Assembly (NCBI RefSeq): GCF_003966955.1
Contig: NZ_AP019367.1
Coordinates: forward strand, 496,001-560,000
Length of the DNA: 64,000 bases
Source of the DNA: Parolsenella catena
Lineage (GTDB): Bacteria > Actinomycetota > Coriobacteriia > Coriobacteriales > Atopobiaceae
Direction: 5' to 3'
In this document: in pieces, positions 49,579-59,869 of the stretch
How the letters are laid out: the number at the start of each line of letters is the position of its first letter
How positions within the stretch are numbered: the first letter of the stretch is position 1
The notes under the pieces: generated by a model
What the model saw: only the letters and a program-made list of their open reading frames with translations
Databases searched by the model: none
Told to the model about the DNA's origin: nothing
Made by a program: the position numbers and the translations under genes

Positions 49579-51897
49579 ATGGCACATGGCAAGTTTGACG
49601 TGGGTGGCATGACGTGCGCGGCGTGCCGGGCCCATGTGGAGAAGGCGGTGGCGGGCGTCGACGGCGTGTCCGCCGTCACGGTCAACCTGCTCTCCGGCTC
49701 GATGGCAGTGGACTATGACGAGTCATCTACCTCGCCAGATGCCATCTGCCAGGCCGTTGACCGCGCCGGCTACACCGCCGCGCTCGTCGGTGGCCCGAGC
49801 TCGGCCGCCGGCACATCCGCGTCGGGCCGCGCCGCGGCCCTCGAGAACCCCACCGCAAAGCTCGAGGCCACGGCAGACGCCATGCGCCGCCGCCTCGTCG
49901 TCTCGATCGTATTCCTCGTTCCGCTGTTCTACATCGGGATGGGCCACATGCTCGGCTGGCCGCTGCCCGCCATCTTCACGGACCACACGCACTCCATGAC
50001 GCTCGCGCTCACCGAGCTTCTGCTCGTGCTGCCCATCGTCTACGAGAACCGCGCCTACTTCATGAACGGCTTCAAGAGCCTGTGGCACCGCGCCCCCACG
50101 ATGGACGCGCTCATCGCCATCGGCGCTACGGCGAGCCTCGCGTGGAGCGTCTACGCCATGTTCGTCATGGCCGACCAACTGGCCGCCGGAGATGTCCACG
50201 CCGCGATGATGACGGGCATGGACAACCTCTACTTCGAGAGCGCCGGCACCATCCTGGCGCTCGTGACCGTGGGCAAGTACCTCGAGACGCGCAGCAAGGC
50301 CAAGACGGGCGGCGCGCTGGAGAAGCTCATCGACCTCGCGCCCAAGACTGCCCGCGTGGTGGACGCGGACGGCGGCGAGCGCGAGGTGGCCGCCGAGGCC
50401 ATCGCGGTGGGCGACGTCATCCGCATCCGTCCCGGCGAGAGCCTGCCGGTGGACGGCGTGGTGCTCGAGGGCGCGAGCTCCATCGACGAGAGTGCGCTCA
50501 CCGGCGAGTCCATCCCCGTGGAGAAGGGCCCCGGCGACGCCGTGAGCGCCGCCACGATCAACCGCACGGGCACGTTCACGTTCCGCGCCACGCGCGTGGG
50601 CGCCGACACGAGCCTGGCCAAGATCGTGCAGCTCGTGGAGGACGCCAACGCCACCAAGCCGCCCATCGCGCGCCTGGCCGACAAGGTGGCCGGCGTGTTC
50701 GTGCCGGCGGTCATCGGCATCGCGCTCGTGACGTTTGCCGTGTGGCTGGTCATGACCGGCAGCGTGACCGAGGCCATCACCTCGGGCGTCGCCGTGCTCG
50801 TGATCAGCTGCCCGTGCGCGCTGGGGCTGGCCACGCCCGTTGCCATCATGGTGGGCACGGGCCGCGGCGCCGAGATGGGCGTGCTGTTCAAGAGTGCCGA
50901 GGCGCTGGAGGCCCTGCGCGGGGTCGATGCCGTGGTACTCGACAAGACCGGCACCATCACGCGAGGAAAGCCGCAGGTCACAGACGTGCTTCCGGCACCT
51001 GGCGTGACCGAGAAGGCCCTGCTCAAGCTCGCGGCCACGCTCGAGGCGGGCTCCGAGCACCCGCTGGCCGAGGCCGTCATGGCGCATACGGGCGAACTGG
51101 GCATCGTGCCGCGTTCCGCGAGCGACTTCGTGGCGGTGCCGGGCCGCGGCGTCACGGCGCGCGAAGGCGCCAACGCCGTGGCCGCCGGCAACGCCCGTCT
51201 CATGGCCGAGCTTGGCGTGGACGTTGACGCCGAGGCGCTGGACGGCCTTGCCCGCGACGGCAAGACGCCGCTCATGTTTGCCAAGAACGGGCGGCTCATG
51301 GGCATCGTGGCCGTGGCAGACCAGGTGAAGCCCACGAGTGTGGCGGCCATCGCGGCGCTGCGCACGCTTGGCGTGAGCCCCGTCATGCTCACGGGAGACA
51401 ACGACGTCACGGCCGCGGCCATTGCCCGCGAGGTGGGGCTTGCCAGCGACGAGGTCATTGCCAACGTCCTGCCGGCCGACAAGGAACGCCACGTGCGCGA
51501 GCTGCAGGAGGCGGGCCACAGGGTCGCCATGGTGGGCGACGGCATCAACGACTCGCCGGCGCTCGCGCGCGCCGACGTGGGCCTCGCGATAGGTGCCGGC
51601 GCGGACATCGCCAAGGAGGGCGCGGACGTGGTGCTCATGCACTCCGACCTTCTCGACGTGGCGCGCTCCGTCGAGCTGTCGCGCGCGGTGATTCGCAACA
51701 TCAAGCAGGACCTCTTCTGGGCGCTGTGCTACAACGCCTGCGGCATTCCGCTGGCGGCGGGCGTGTTCTTCCCGCTGCTGGGCTGGCAGCTCTCGCCGAT
51801 GTTCGGCGCGGCGGCCATGAGCCTGTCGAGCGTGTGCGTGGTGAGCAACGCGCTGCGGCTGCGCGGCTTCCGCCCGCGCGTGGCGCCGGAGGAGTAG
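49579..51897 (+). CDS. copA: copper-exporting P1B-type ATPase
   Basis: A 772-residue heavy-metal ATPase; ATG 49579 after CGGGAGG. One N-terminal HMA domain ([14 protein letters not shown], about 11-24), then membrane helices, the actuator LTGES, the transport motif SCPCALG, phosphorylation motif DKTGTIT, the SEHPLA motif and the hinge [10 protein letters not shown]. The CPC motif and neighbouring CopZ and CsoR make Cu(I) the substrate. It pumps copper out across the membrane. Confidence 0.95.
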   Translation: MAHGKFDVGGMTCAACRAHVEKAVAGVDGVSAVTVNLLSGSMAVDYDESSTSPDAICQAVDRAGYTAALVGGPSSAAGTSASGRAAALENPTAKLEATADAMRRRLVVSIVFLVPLFYIGMGHMLGWPLPAIFTDHTHSMTLALTELLLVLPIVYENRAYFMNGFKSLWHRAPTMDALIAIGATASLAWSVYAMFVMADQLAAGDVHAAMMTGMDNLYFESAGTILALVTVGKYLETRSKAKTGGALEKLIDLAPKTARVVDADGGEREVAAEAIAVGDVIRIRPGESLPVDGVVLEGASSIDESALTGESIPVEKGPGDAVSAATINRTGTFTFRATRVGADTSLAKIVQLVEDANATKPPIARLADKVAGVFVPAVIGIALVTFAVWLVMTGSVTEAITSGVAVLVISCPCALGLATPVAIMVGTGRGAEMGVLFKSAEALEALRGVDAVVLDKTGTITRGKPQVTDVLPAPGVTEKALLKLAATLEAGSEHPLAEAVMAHTGELGIVPRSASDFVAVPGRGVTAREGANAVAAGNARLMAELGVDVDAEALDGLARDGKTPLMFAKNGRLMGIVAVADQVKPTSVAAIAALRTLGVSPVMLTGDNDVTAAAIAREVGLASDEVIANVLPADKERHVRELQEAGHRVAMVGDGINDSPALARADVGLAIGAGADIAKEGADVVLMHSDLLDVARSVELSRAVIRNIKQDLFWALCYNACGIPLAAGVFFPLLGWQLSPMFGAAAMSLSSVCVVSNALRLRGFRPRVAPEE

Positions 51898-52001
51898 GGG
51901 GCGTCGAGGCGGGCCCGGGCGTGCCCGCGCGCGACCCTTTGGGCCGTCGGGGCGGCGATTGCGCCGCTGGCGCGAACGATAACATCGAGAAAGGATGCAT
52001 C

Positions 52002-52220
52002 ATGAACTACACCATTAAGACGCAGGGAATCATGTGCGGCCACTGCGAGGCCAAGGTCGAGAGCGCGCTGCTCGCCGTTGCGGGCGTGACGGACGCCGAG
52101 GCGGACCACGAGACCAACGTCGTCACCGTGGAGGCGGAGGGCGTGGAGCCCGAGCAGCTCAAGGCCGCCATCGAGGGCGCGAGCGACACGTACAAGGTAC
52201 TCGAGGTCGCGGCGCAGTAG
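52002..52220 (+). CDS. copZ: copper chaperone CopZ
   Basis: A 72-residue HMA protein with the metal-binding loop GIMCGHCEAKV. It carries Cu(I) to the ATPase. ATG follows GAGAAAGGATGCATC. Located 104 bp after copA in the same operon. Confidence 0.9.
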   Translation: MNYTIKTQGIMCGHCEAKVESALLAVAGVTDAEADHETNVVTVEAEGVEPEQLKAAIEGASDTYKVLEVAAQ

Positions 52221-52328
52221 CGAGCGCGCGTGCGGGCCGGTGCGGCGGGCGGGGACCTGCGGCGCCGGCCGCGCGCTCGGGTGCGGCCGCGTTGGCGGCG
52301 CGCCCGCACATACGGAGAGGGGAGAGCC

Positions 52329-52601
52329 ATGCAGGCAGACTCCAAGACGGTCCTCAACCTGCTCAAGACGGCGCGCGGCCAGCTGGACGGCGTCATTCGC
52401 ATGGTCGAGGAGGACCGCTACTGCATCGACATATCCAACCAGCTCATGGCCATCGAGAGCCTCGTGGCAAAGACGAACGCCACCGTGCTCAAGGCCCATG
52501 TCGAGGGCTGCGTGCGCTGTGCGTGCGCGAGCGGCGACGCCTCCACCCGGGACGAGAAGCTCCGAGAGATCGAGGGCGTCATCGACAAGCTGTCGAGGTA
52601 G
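52329..52601 (+). CDS. csoR: CsoR-family copper-sensing repressor
   Basis: A 90-residue all-helical repressor. The ligand set C (RYCIDI), H and C (KAHVEGCVRC) matches the Cys-His-Cys Cu(I) site of CsoR; the N-terminal TARGQLDGVIRMVEED is the DNA-binding helix. Copper binding releases it from the operator. ATG follows GGAGAGGGGAGAGCC. Last gene of the copper operon. Confidence 0.92.
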   Translation: MQADSKTVLNLLKTARGQLDGVIRMVEEDRYCIDISNQLMAIESLVAKTNATVLKAHVEGCVRCACASGDASTRDEKLREIEGVIDKLSR

Positions 52602-52606
52602 CGAAA

Positions 52607-52626
52607 GGGGCTCCCGCGGGAGCCCC
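52607..52626 (+). terminator. hairpin after csoR
   Basis: GGGGCTCCC-GC-GGGAGCCCC 5 bases after the stop, followed by GATTTG. A probable terminator, with a poor U-run; it also lies just beyond the converging release-factor gene. Confidence 0.7.
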
Positions 52627-52640
52627 GATTTGTGACGAAG

Positions 52641-53027
52641 CTATTCCCCGCTCACGCGGCCGCGGAGCTGCTTGACCTGGGAGCGGTGGCGCTTGTCGGC
52701 CAGACGGCGCATGCGCTGGCCGCGCGAGGGCTTGGTCTTGTGGCGGACCTTGGGCGGCACGGCGCGGCGGGCGAACTCGTCGCGCAGCTTGGAGAGGCAC
52801 AGCTGGCGGTTGCGATACTGGCTGCGGCTCTCGCGGCTCACCACCACGATGCCCGTCCCGCGATGCGTCGTGCGCACGGCGGAGTCGGTGGTGTTGACGC
52901 ACTGGCCGCCCGGGCCCGTGGCGTGGAAGGTCTGTACGTCGCACTGCTCGGCAAGCTTGTCGAGCGGCAGGCGCGCCAGCTGGGCGTACTCGCGGTATGT
53001 CAGGCGTCTCTCGGTCATGCCGTTCAT
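52641..53027 (-). CDS. class I release-factor-domain protein (ArfB-like)
   Basis: About 128 residues. The GGQ loop is intact in [18 protein letters not shown] (about 35-52), and the tail is rich in basic residues ([26 protein letters not shown]), the part that enters the mRNA channel in ArfB/YaeJ. It probably hydrolyses peptidyl-tRNA on stalled ribosomes. Neither ATG (53027 or 53018) has a strong ribosome-binding site, so the start may differ by three codons. Confidence 0.8.
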   Translation of the reverse strand: MNGMTERRLTYREYAQLARLPLDKLAEQCDVQTFHATGPGGQCVNTTDSAVRTTHRGTGIVVVSRESRSQYRNRQLCLSKLRDEFARRAVPPKVRHKTKPSRGQRMRRLADKRHRSQVKQLRGRVSGE

Positions 53028-53101
53028 GATAGCGCGCGCTCGGCGCGGCCGCGGCGGCGACAGTTGACCCCGGCACCACGCCCGGCGCGGCCGCGGCGGG
53101 G

Positions 53102-53177
53102 CGGGACCAAACGAACCCGTCCCCTTTGGTCCCGATACGGCGGGGCGGGACCAAACGAACCCGTCCCCTTTGGTCCG
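53102..53177 (-). repeat. 3'-end palindromic repeat, two tandem copies
   Basis: Two copies of the GGACCAAA/TTTGGTCC hairpin at 53102-53132 and 53147-53177, right after the M20 peptidase stop (minus strand). Same sequence family as the copy at 30647. Confidence 0.8.
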
Positions 53178-53178
53178 G

Positions 53179-54396
53179 CTAGCGGCAGAGGGTCTCGGCG
53201 AGGCGGGTGAGGACGGCCTGGGCGCGGCGGACGTCGGTGTGGGGCACGAACTCGTTGGGCTTGTGGGCAAGGGCCAGCGACCCCGGCCCGTAGCTCATGC
53301 AGTTGTGGTTGCCGCAGCGCCCGGCGATGACGGCCGTGTCCGTGTAGCCGGTGAAGATGCCAACCTCGGCGGGCTCGCCGCAGACCTCGCGCGTGGCGTC
53401 GAGCACGGCGGCGGCAAGCGGCGAGGCCGGGTCGCGCTCGATGGCGGGGCGGTCGCCGGTGATCACGTAGGAGCCGTGGCAGCCCGGCACCTGCTCCTCG
53501 GCCTGCCCGATGGCGCGCTCCACGATGCGCGTGGCAACCTCGGTCGTGCATGGCGGCACGAGGCGCATGTCGATCCACACCTTGCACGAGTCTGGCACCA
53601 CGTAGGGGCGGTACCCTCCCTCCACCTGGCCAAACGTCACCGTTGAGGGGCCAAGCTCGTCGTGGGCGGGCTGGGCGAGAATGGCCGTGCGGATGCGGCT
53701 CACGCACTCGGCCATCGCGGCGATGGCGTCTGCGCCCTTCCACGGCTGGCTTGCGTGGGCCGTGACGCCTGCCATCGTGACCTCGAACCACGTGCGTCCC
53801 TTGTGCGCGATCTGCAGCTGGCCGTCCGTGGGCTCGGTGTCGAGCACCCACTCGCGGCTGCCCACCCAACCGGTCTCGATGGCGCGCTCCACGCCGCGCA
53901 TGAAGTCCTCCTCGTCCACGCTGCAGATGATCGAGAAGCCGCGGTGGGGCAGCTCGCCGGCCTGGGCCGTGTGCTCAAGCTGCGTGGCGAAGGCCACGAG
54001 GGCGCTTGCCAGGCCGCTCTTCATGTCGCAGGCGCCGCGGCCGTAGAGGCGGTCGTCGCGGATGAGGCCGCCGAGAGGGTCGATGTCGGCGTCCCAGCCG
54101 TCGCCGAGCGTCACGGTGTCCATGTGGCAGATGTAGACCAGGCGCGGCTCGTCGCCGGTGCCGGGGATGGTGGCCATGAGCTCGGTGCGGCCGGGAAGGG
54201 CCTCGAGCTCCTCGATGCTCACGCGGCCCTTGAGGGCGGCCGGCAGCCGTGCGATGCGCTCCTCGAGCCAGCCCTTGATGAATCGCTCGATCTGCCCCTC
54301 GTAGGCGCCGGGGTCAGACGAGTCGATTCGAACGAGCTCTCGCGCGAGCTCCCACGCCTCGTCGCCCGTGGCCTGTACCCTGTCCTGCGTGCCCAT
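53179..54396 (-). CDS. M20-family metallopeptidase (ArgE/DapE type)
   Basis: A 405-residue zinc enzyme. [14 protein letters not shown] supplies the first histidine and aspartate, [12 protein letters not shown] the bridging aspartate, [10 protein letters not shown] the catalytic glutamate pair, and [15 protein letters not shown] the final histidine. The dimerisation domain lies at about 195-300. ATG 54396 was chosen over 54408 because it is better spaced from AAGGAG. The substrate (N-acyl amino acid or dipeptide) is uncertain. Confidence 0.87.
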   Translation of the reverse strand: MGTQDRVQATGDEAWELARELVRIDSSDPGAYEGQIERFIKGWLEERIARLPAALKGRVSIEELEALPGRTELMATIPGTGDEPRLVYICHMDTVTLGDGWDADIDPLGGLIRDDRLYGRGACDMKSGLASALVAFATQLEHTAQAGELPHRGFSIICSVDEEDFMRGVERAIETGWVGSREWVLDTEPTDGQLQIAHKGRTWFEVTMAGVTAHASQPWKGADAIAAMAECVSRIRTAILAQPAHDELGPSTVTFGQVEGGYRPYVVPDSCKVWIDMRLVPPCTTEVATRIVERAIGQAEEQVPGCHGSYVITGDRPAIERDPASPLAAAVLDATREVCGEPAEVGIFTGYTDTAVIAGRCGNHNCMSYGPGSLALAHKPNEFVPHTDVRRAQAVLTRLAETLCR

Positions 54397-54698
54397 GCGC
54401 GCCCCCATCTCCTTGCGGTGACACTTGGGGAGGGGGCCGTTCTGTCACCGTGACGGATTGGCCCCGTCCCCAAGTGCCACCATCTTGTTTGACGGCCCCA
54501 TGATAGGCCCGCGCACGCCGTGTGCGGGCAAAACCTAACGATTTGTTTGACGGATGCCGCAGCTCAACCGTTGTAATTTTCGCGAACAACGCTTTTGCCA
54601 GAAATAACCGCTGGCCGAACGTTGTTTGCAGAGAGATTTAACGCTACCTAACAGTTTGTTAGGCTAGTTGCATAAGACGATGAAGACGGGAGGGGCCG
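54397..54698. promoter_or_regulatory. regulatory region of the glycosyltransferase-ABC operon
   Basis: 300 bp between divergent peptidase and glycosyltransferase genes. A long imperfect hairpin (TGACACTTGGGG ... CCCCAAGTGCCA, about 54419-54479) lies on the left. On the right, palindrome CCTAACA-GTT-TGTTAGG (54648-54664) overlaps a possible -10 (TACCTA) placed 17 bp from TTGTTT. Its shape recalls DtxR/IdeR-type iron boxes (inference). Confidence 0.55.
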
Positions 54699-55910
54699 TT
54701 GCGAATCCTCAACATCAGCGCCCAGAAGCCAGATGGCACGGGCAGCGGCACGTTCCTGTCCCAGACGGTTGCCGCTCAGGTGCGCGCCGGTCACGAGGCG
54801 GCCGTCATCTGCGGCGTCGATGCCGGGGACGAGACGTCCGCGCTTCCCGCGGCCGCGCGCGTCTACGACGTGCGCTTCAACACGGAGGCGCTGCCGTTCC
54901 ACGTCTGCGGCATGTCAGACGAGATGCCCTATGCCGCCACGCGCTATCGCGACCTCACGCCCCCGATGGAGGCCGCCTTCGAGCGCGCGTTTGCCGCCAG
55001 TCTTGCCCGGGCGCTCGACGAGTTCTCGCCCGACGTCGTGGTCTGCCACCACCTCTACCTGCTCGCGAGTATCGTGCGCGAACGCGTGGGGGGAATCCCC
55101 GTCGTGGCCGTCTGCCACGCCACGGACCTGCGGCAGATGGCCATGCACGGCCTGGAGCGGCAGCGCATCGTTGCCGCCATGCGCCGCATGGACGCGATCT
55201 TTGCCCTGCACCACGCCCAGGTGGACCAGATCGTGGCCGCCTACGGCGTGGACCCGGCGCGCGTTCACGTCACCGGGACGGGCTATGACCAGCGCGTCTT
55301 CAACCAGGCGGGCACTGCTCCGCGGCGCGTGGCCGGCCAGATCTGCTTCGTGGGCAAGGTGAGCTTCAAGAAGGGCGTCGAGTCGCTGCTCGCGGCCCTT
55401 GACCTCATCGTGCCCGAGAGCGTCCCCTGTCCGCTGTCGCTCACGCTCGTGGGCGGCCACGACCCGGCCTCCGAGGACTACAAGAGGATCGCGGCCCGCG
55501 TGCCGGAGTGCCGCTGGCCCGTGCGGCTGGCCGGCCGCGTCTCCACTGCCGAGCTCGTGCGCGCGTATCGCACGAGCGACGTCTTCTGCCTGCCAAGCTT
55601 CTACGAGGGGCTGCCGCTCGTGGGCATCGAGGCGCTGGCCTGCGGCGCCAAGCCCGTCATGACGTCGCTTCCCGGCGTGCGCGAGGGCATGGAGTCGCTG
55701 CTGCCGAGAAACCCCATGCGCTGGGTGGAGCCGCCGGCCATGCTCGCCGTGGACACGCCCGACCCCGCGTCGCTGCCCGCGTTCGAGCGCCGCCTCGCCG
55801 ACGCCATCGTGGATGCCGTGGTGTCCCCTCGCGAGGAGTTCGACACCACGCACGCCTCGTGGGACATGGTTGTGGACCGCATACTCTCGCACGTGGGGGA
55901 GTTGCGATGA
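54699..55910 (+). CDS. GT4-family glycosyltransferase
   Basis: A 403-residue GT-B glycosyltransferase starting at TTG after GGGAGGGGCCG. The N-terminal domain starts MRILNISAQKPDGTGSGTFL; the C-terminal nucleotide-sugar domain has FVGKVSFKKGVESLLAAL, CLPSFYEGLPLVGIEALACG (the E-x7-E motif), and a final helix. Its stop overlaps the ABC permease start, so it is cotranslated with an iron-type transporter, an unusual pairing. Acceptor unknown. Confidence 0.82.
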   Translation: MRILNISAQKPDGTGSGTFLSQTVAAQVRAGHEAAVICGVDAGDETSALPAAARVYDVRFNTEALPFHVCGMSDEMPYAATRYRDLTPPMEAAFERAFAASLARALDEFSPDVVVCHHLYLLASIVRERVGGIPVVAVCHATDLRQMAMHGLERQRIVAAMRRMDAIFALHHAQVDQIVAAYGVDPARVHVTGTGYDQRVFNQAGTAPRRVAGQICFVGKVSFKKGVESLLAALDLIVPESVPCPLSLTLVGGHDPASEDYKRIAARVPECRWPVRLAGRVSTAELVRAYRTSDVFCLPSFYEGLPLVGIEALACGAKPVMTSLPGVREGMESLLPRNPMRWVEPPAMLAVDTPDPASLPAFERRLADAIVDAVVSPREEFDTTHASWDMVVDRILSHVGELR

Positions 55911-57580
55911 GCGCCGGCACGACCGCTTCCGCCGGTGGAGCCAGTGGGCTTGCCTCCCGCGCACGCCGCGCGCGCCTGCTCGATGCCGTCCTGCTCGCCG
56001 TGCTCGTGGGCTTCTGCGCGCTGTTCGTGGTGTGGCCCATTGCCTGCTTCGTGTGGCAGGGGCTCGTGCCCGCCGCGGACGGCTCGACGTTTGCCTCCGT
56101 GCTTGCCGACAACGCGGGGCTGCTCGCGAACAGCGCGCTCGTGGGCGTGCTCGCGAGCGTGCTGTCGTGCGTCGTGGCGCTTGCCGTGGCGCTCGTCATC
56201 ACGTTTGGGCCGCGCCTGTGGTCCCGCGTGGTCACGGGCCTCGTGGCCGTGAGCATGATCAGCCCGCCGTTCGTGGCCTCGCTCGCCTACGTGGAACTCT
56301 TTGGCCGCCGCGGCCTCATCACGCACGGCATCCTCGGCCTGTCCGTGAGCCCGTACGGCTGGCAGGGCGTCGTGCTCATGCAGGCGCTGTTCTTCGCCGC
56401 CATCAACGTCATCCTGTTCACGAGCGTGCTCGGGCGCGTGGACAGGGCCTCCATCCAGGCGGCCCTTGACCTGGGCGCTCCCATGCGCCGCGTGTTCTCC
56501 GACATCATCGTGCCGCTCGTGCGGCCCGCCACCTACGTGTGCCTTCTGCTCACGTTCGTGCGCTCCGTCTCAGACTACGCCACGCCCGTGGTCATCGGCG
56601 GCAAGTTCGACACCGTGGCGACGCAGATCTACGTGCGCGTCGTGGGCTACTCGGACCTGCGGGGCGCGGCGATGCTCAATGTCTTGCTGTTCGCCGTGTC
56701 GGTCGCTGCGTTTCTGGCGTACCGCAGGCTCGACGCCGGCGTCTCGGCGGCCTCCGGGTCGCTGGGCGTCTCGGCACGCCCGGCGCCGGACGAGGCGGGG
56801 TTCAGGCTCACCGGGCCCGTGGGCGTGGCGGCCCACGCCATCTGCGCGCTGTTCTCGGCGTTTCTGGCCGTGCTCTACCTCACGATCGCGCATGCCGCGT
56901 TCACGAGGGGCATGGGCTGGTCTGCCCCGTTCACGCTCGAGAACCTCGAGCACCTCATGACGTTTGACCTGGGGTCGCTGCGCCGCAGCATCGTCTTCTC
57001 GCTGGCCACGGCGCTCGTCTCGACTGCGCTGGGGCTGCTCGCCGCCTACTACGCGCACCGTCGCCGCGTGCGCGCCTCCGTTGCGCTGGACTTCGTGACC
57101 ACGGTGGCCTACACGCTGCCGGGCATCTGCCTGGGCCTTGGCTACATCCTTGCGTTCAACCGCCCGCCCGTGGAGCTCGTGGGGACGTCCGCCATCCTCA
57201 TCGCCGTGCTTGCTGCAAAGGAGCTCGCCATCTCCACGAGGGCGTTCTCCTCGGCGCTTGCCCAGGTGCCCGCGGAGCTCGACATGGCCGCGGCGGACCT
57301 GGGCACGCCGGCCGTTGGCATTCTGGGCCGCGTGCTCGCCCCCAACCTGCTCGAGGCCGCAGGCGTGAGCCTCGTCAACGGCTTCTCGAGCGCCATGGTG
57401 AGCTACTCGGCCGTTCTGTTCCTCGTGACGCCCGCCAACAAGACGGCCGTCTTCGAGCTGTTCGACGCGCTCTCGGGCGGGAAGTACGGCGATGCGGCCA
57501 TGGTGTCGCTTGCGATCATCGTCGTGACGACGCTTGTGAACGTCATCTTCTACAAGTTCCTGCTCAAGGGGAGGAAGTAG
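55907..57580 (+). CDS. iron-type ABC transporter permease (fused double permease)
   Basis: A 557-residue permease with two copies of the BPD_transp_1 domain, each with about six helices. The EAA loops are AALDLGAPMRRVFSDIIVPL and AAADLGTPAVGILGRVLAPN. This FbpB/AfuB-like layout is typical of Fe(III), thiamine or phosphonate importers. ATG overlaps the upstream stop. The order permease-ATPase-binding protein follows. Confidence 0.87.
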   Translation: MSAGTTASAGGASGLASRARRARLLDAVLLAVLVGFCALFVVWPIACFVWQGLVPAADGSTFASVLADNAGLLANSALVGVLASVLSCVVALAVALVITFGPRLWSRVVTGLVAVSMISPPFVASLAYVELFGRRGLITHGILGLSVSPYGWQGVVLMQALFFAAINVILFTSVLGRVDRASIQAALDLGAPMRRVFSDIIVPLVRPATYVCLLLTFVRSVSDYATPVVIGGKFDTVATQIYVRVVGYSDLRGAAMLNVLLFAVSVAAFLAYRRLDAGVSAASGSLGVSARPAPDEAGFRLTGPVGVAAHAICALFSAFLAVLYLTIAHAAFTRGMGWSAPFTLENLEHLMTFDLGSLRRSIVFSLATALVSTALGLLAAYYAHRRRVRASVALDFVTTVAYTLPGICLGLGYILAFNRPPVELVGTSAILIAVLAAKELAISTRAFSSALAQVPAELDMAAADLGTPAVGILGRVLAPNLLEAAGVSLVNGFSSAMVSYSAVLFLVTPANKTAVFELFDALSGGKYGDAAMVSLAIIVVTTLVNVIFYKFLLKGRK

Positions 57581-57581
57581 C

Positions 57582-58553
57582 GTGTTTCTCGAGCTCAGCG
57601 GCTTGAAAAAGTCATTCTCGGGGCATGAGGTCATCCACGACGTGTCGCTGTCGGTGCAGCGCGGCGAGATCGTGTGCCTGCTGGGCGCCTCCGGCTGCGG
57701 CAAGACCACGACGCTTCGCCTCGTGGGAGGCTTCCTTGTGCCAGACGCCGGGTCGGTGACGCTCGACGGCACGGACGTGACGCGCATGCCGCCCGAGGTG
57801 AGGCCCACCTCAACGGTGTTCCAGTCCTACGCGCTGTTCCCGCACCTCACGGTTGCGGGCAACGTGGCCTACGGCCTGCGCCAGGCCGGCGTCGGCCGTG
57901 CCGAGGCCGAGGAGCGCGCCCGCCAGATGCTTGACGCCGTGGGCCTGGAGGACCAGGCGGACGCGGGCGTGGCAGACATCTCGGGCGGGCAGCGCCAGCG
58001 CGTGGCCCTCGCGCGCTCGCTCGTGCTGGGCCCCAAGGTCCTTCTGCTTGACGAGCCGTTCAGCAACCTCGACGCCAACCTGCGCCTGCGCATGCGTCGC
58101 GAGGTGCGCGACATCCAGCGCCGCTTTGGCGTCACGATGCTGTTCGTGACGCATGACCGCGAGGAGGCCATGGCGTTTGGCGACCGCATCGCCGTCATGC
58201 ACGAGGGGAGGCTCGTCCAGGTGGGGACGCCGCGCGAGGTCTACCGCCACCCGGCAGACCTGTACTGCGCGCGCTTCCTCGGCCATGTCAACGAGCTTGA
58301 CCTGCCCGGCGGTCATGCGCTGTTCCGTGCCGAGGACGTCGTGGTGGGGCGCGAGGGCGGCCTTGCGGCAACCGTGGAGGAGTCGGTGTTCCTCGGCGGC
58401 ACCTGCGAGCTGCGCCTGCTCGTGGACGCCCCCGGCTCGCCGGAGATTCTCGCCCGCGTGCCGGGTGACCAACAGTATGCGAGGGGCGCGCGTGTGCCCC
58501 TTGACATAGCACGTACGTTCCAGATCAAAGGGAAGGAAAGCACGAATGACTAG
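57582..58553 (+). CDS. ABC transporter ATP-binding protein, FbpC-like
   Basis: A 323-residue ATPase. Walker A is LGASGCGKTTTLR, Q-loop FQSYALFPHLTV, signature DISGGQRQRVALARSL, Walker B VLLLDEPFSNLD, and switch histidine VTHDREEAM. A C-terminal TOBE-like domain (RAEDVVVGREGGLAATVEESV) follows. GTG start 1 base after the permease stop. Energises the iron-type importer. Confidence 0.93.
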   Translation: MFLELSGLKKSFSGHEVIHDVSLSVQRGEIVCLLGASGCGKTTTLRLVGGFLVPDAGSVTLDGTDVTRMPPEVRPTSTVFQSYALFPHLTVAGNVAYGLRQAGVGRAEAEERARQMLDAVGLEDQADAGVADISGGQRQRVALARSLVLGPKVLLLDEPFSNLDANLRLRMRREVRDIQRRFGVTMLFVTHDREEAMAFGDRIAVMHEGRLVQVGTPREVYRHPADLYCARFLGHVNELDLPGGHALFRAEDVVVGREGGLAATVEESVFLGGTCELRLLVDAPGSPEILARVPGDQQYARGARVPLDIARTFQIKGKESTND

Positions 58554-59643
58554 ACAGATCTCAAGAAGGGACTTCCTGCGTCTCATGGCCGCGGCCGCCG
58601 GTACGGGGGCGCTCGGCCTCACCGCGTGCGGCGGCTCGGGCACCCAGGCCGCGACCACGGCTGCCGCCACGGGTGCGGCCCTCACGTCCACCTCGGGCAA
58701 GACGCTCAAGGCCCTGTGCACGAACGAGTCCTACAAGACCCTGTTCGACAAGTTCACCGCCGAGGTCGGCGCTCCCGTCGAGTTCGTGTCGATGTCGTCG
58801 GGCGAGGTCCTCTCCAAGCTCAAGGCCGAGGGCGGCAAGCCCGCGGCCGACCTGTGGTTTGGCGGCGGCATCGACTCGTTCATGAGCGCCGCTGACTCGG
58901 GGCTTCTCGAGAAGGTCGACTTCGACCGCGCCTCGTCGTTCGCCGACGGCTTCAAGAGCCCGGACAACTACTGGTTCTCCAAGGGCGCCACGGTCGTGGG
59001 CTTCATCGTCAACAACGACATCCTGTCCGAGATCGGCGCCGAGGCCCCCAAGAGCTGGGCGGACCTCACCAACCCCGTCTTCAAGGACGAGATCATGATG
59101 TCGAGCCCGGCCGTCTCCGGCACGAACTACGCCGCCGTGGCCGCGCTGCTGCAGACGATGGGCGAGGACAAGGGCTGGGAGTACCTCGCGCAGCTCAACA
59201 ACAACATCCCGTTCTACACCAAGCGCGGCAGCGACCCCTCGACGCGCGTCGCCGCCGGCGAGGCCGCCGTGGGCATCACCTACATCGACAACACGCTCGA
59301 TGACATCCTGGCAGACGGCACGCTGAGCATCGTCTATCCCGAGGAGGGCATGCCCTACATCCCCGACGGCGTGGCCGCCTTCGCCGGTGCCGACGACGTG
59401 GAAGACTCCAAGCTCTTCATCGAGTGGCTCTTCTCGAGCGACGAGAACCTCAAGGAGCTTGCCGACATCGACAAGAAGACGACGATGCTGCTCGCCCTGC
59501 CCGACGTCTCTGGCCTGACGCTTGACTTCGACACCTCGCAGCTCATGGACGAGGACCTCACGAAGTTTGGTAGCGCCCGCGAGGCGACGCTCGCCAAGTG
59601 GGACGAGGTCACGAGCGGCAAGGAGATCGTCTCCAACTCGTAG
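58546..59643 (+). CDS. extracellular solute-binding lipoprotein (iron-type)
   Basis: A 365-residue binding protein. The signal peptide has a twin-arginine motif SRRDFLRL and a lipobox LTAC (Cys about 28), so it is probably Tat-exported and lipid-anchored. The mature part (KTLKALCTNESYKTLFDKFTAE, LWFGGGIDSFMSA, GITYIDNTLDDI) is the bacterial Fe(III)/spermidine-type extracellular-binding family 6. No clear iron-binding tyrosine pair is visible, so the ligand is open. Confidence 0.85.
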   Translation: MTRQISRRDFLRLMAAAAGTGALGLTACGGSGTQAATTAAATGAALTSTSGKTLKALCTNESYKTLFDKFTAEVGAPVEFVSMSSGEVLSKLKAEGGKPAADLWFGGGIDSFMSAADSGLLEKVDFDRASSFADGFKSPDNYWFSKGATVVGFIVNNDILSEIGAEAPKSWADLTNPVFKDEIMMSSPAVSGTNYAAVAALLQTMGEDKGWEYLAQLNNNIPFYTKRGSDPSTRVAAGEAAVGITYIDNTLDDILADGTLSIVYPEEGMPYIPDGVAAFAGADDVEDSKLFIEWLFSSDENLKELADIDKKTTMLLALPDVSGLTLDFDTSQLMDEDLTKFGSAREATLAKWDEVTSGKEIVSNS

Positions 59644-59869
59644 GGAGGCGAGACGTTCCGTCCTCGGTCGGCGCGTACGTGCTGGGGCGCGCCGTGGCGC
59701 CGGGCGTTGTTCGATTCTCGGATAACGTCCGGCGCTTCCTCGAGGTCATGGCGGACAGGCTGGGTGTCTCGCAGGGGCCGCCGAGCGCGCGTTGGCGCTC
59801 ATGGGGTAGAACGAAAACGTTGGCAATCGCGCACGGGCCGGCGGCCGACTGCGCGGAGAGGAGAGTCAC
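59644..59869. other. intergenic region before selD
   Basis: 226 bp with no gene seen and no clear terminator. The last part holds GGAGAGGAGAGTCAC, the selD ribosome-binding site. Confidence 0.5.
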
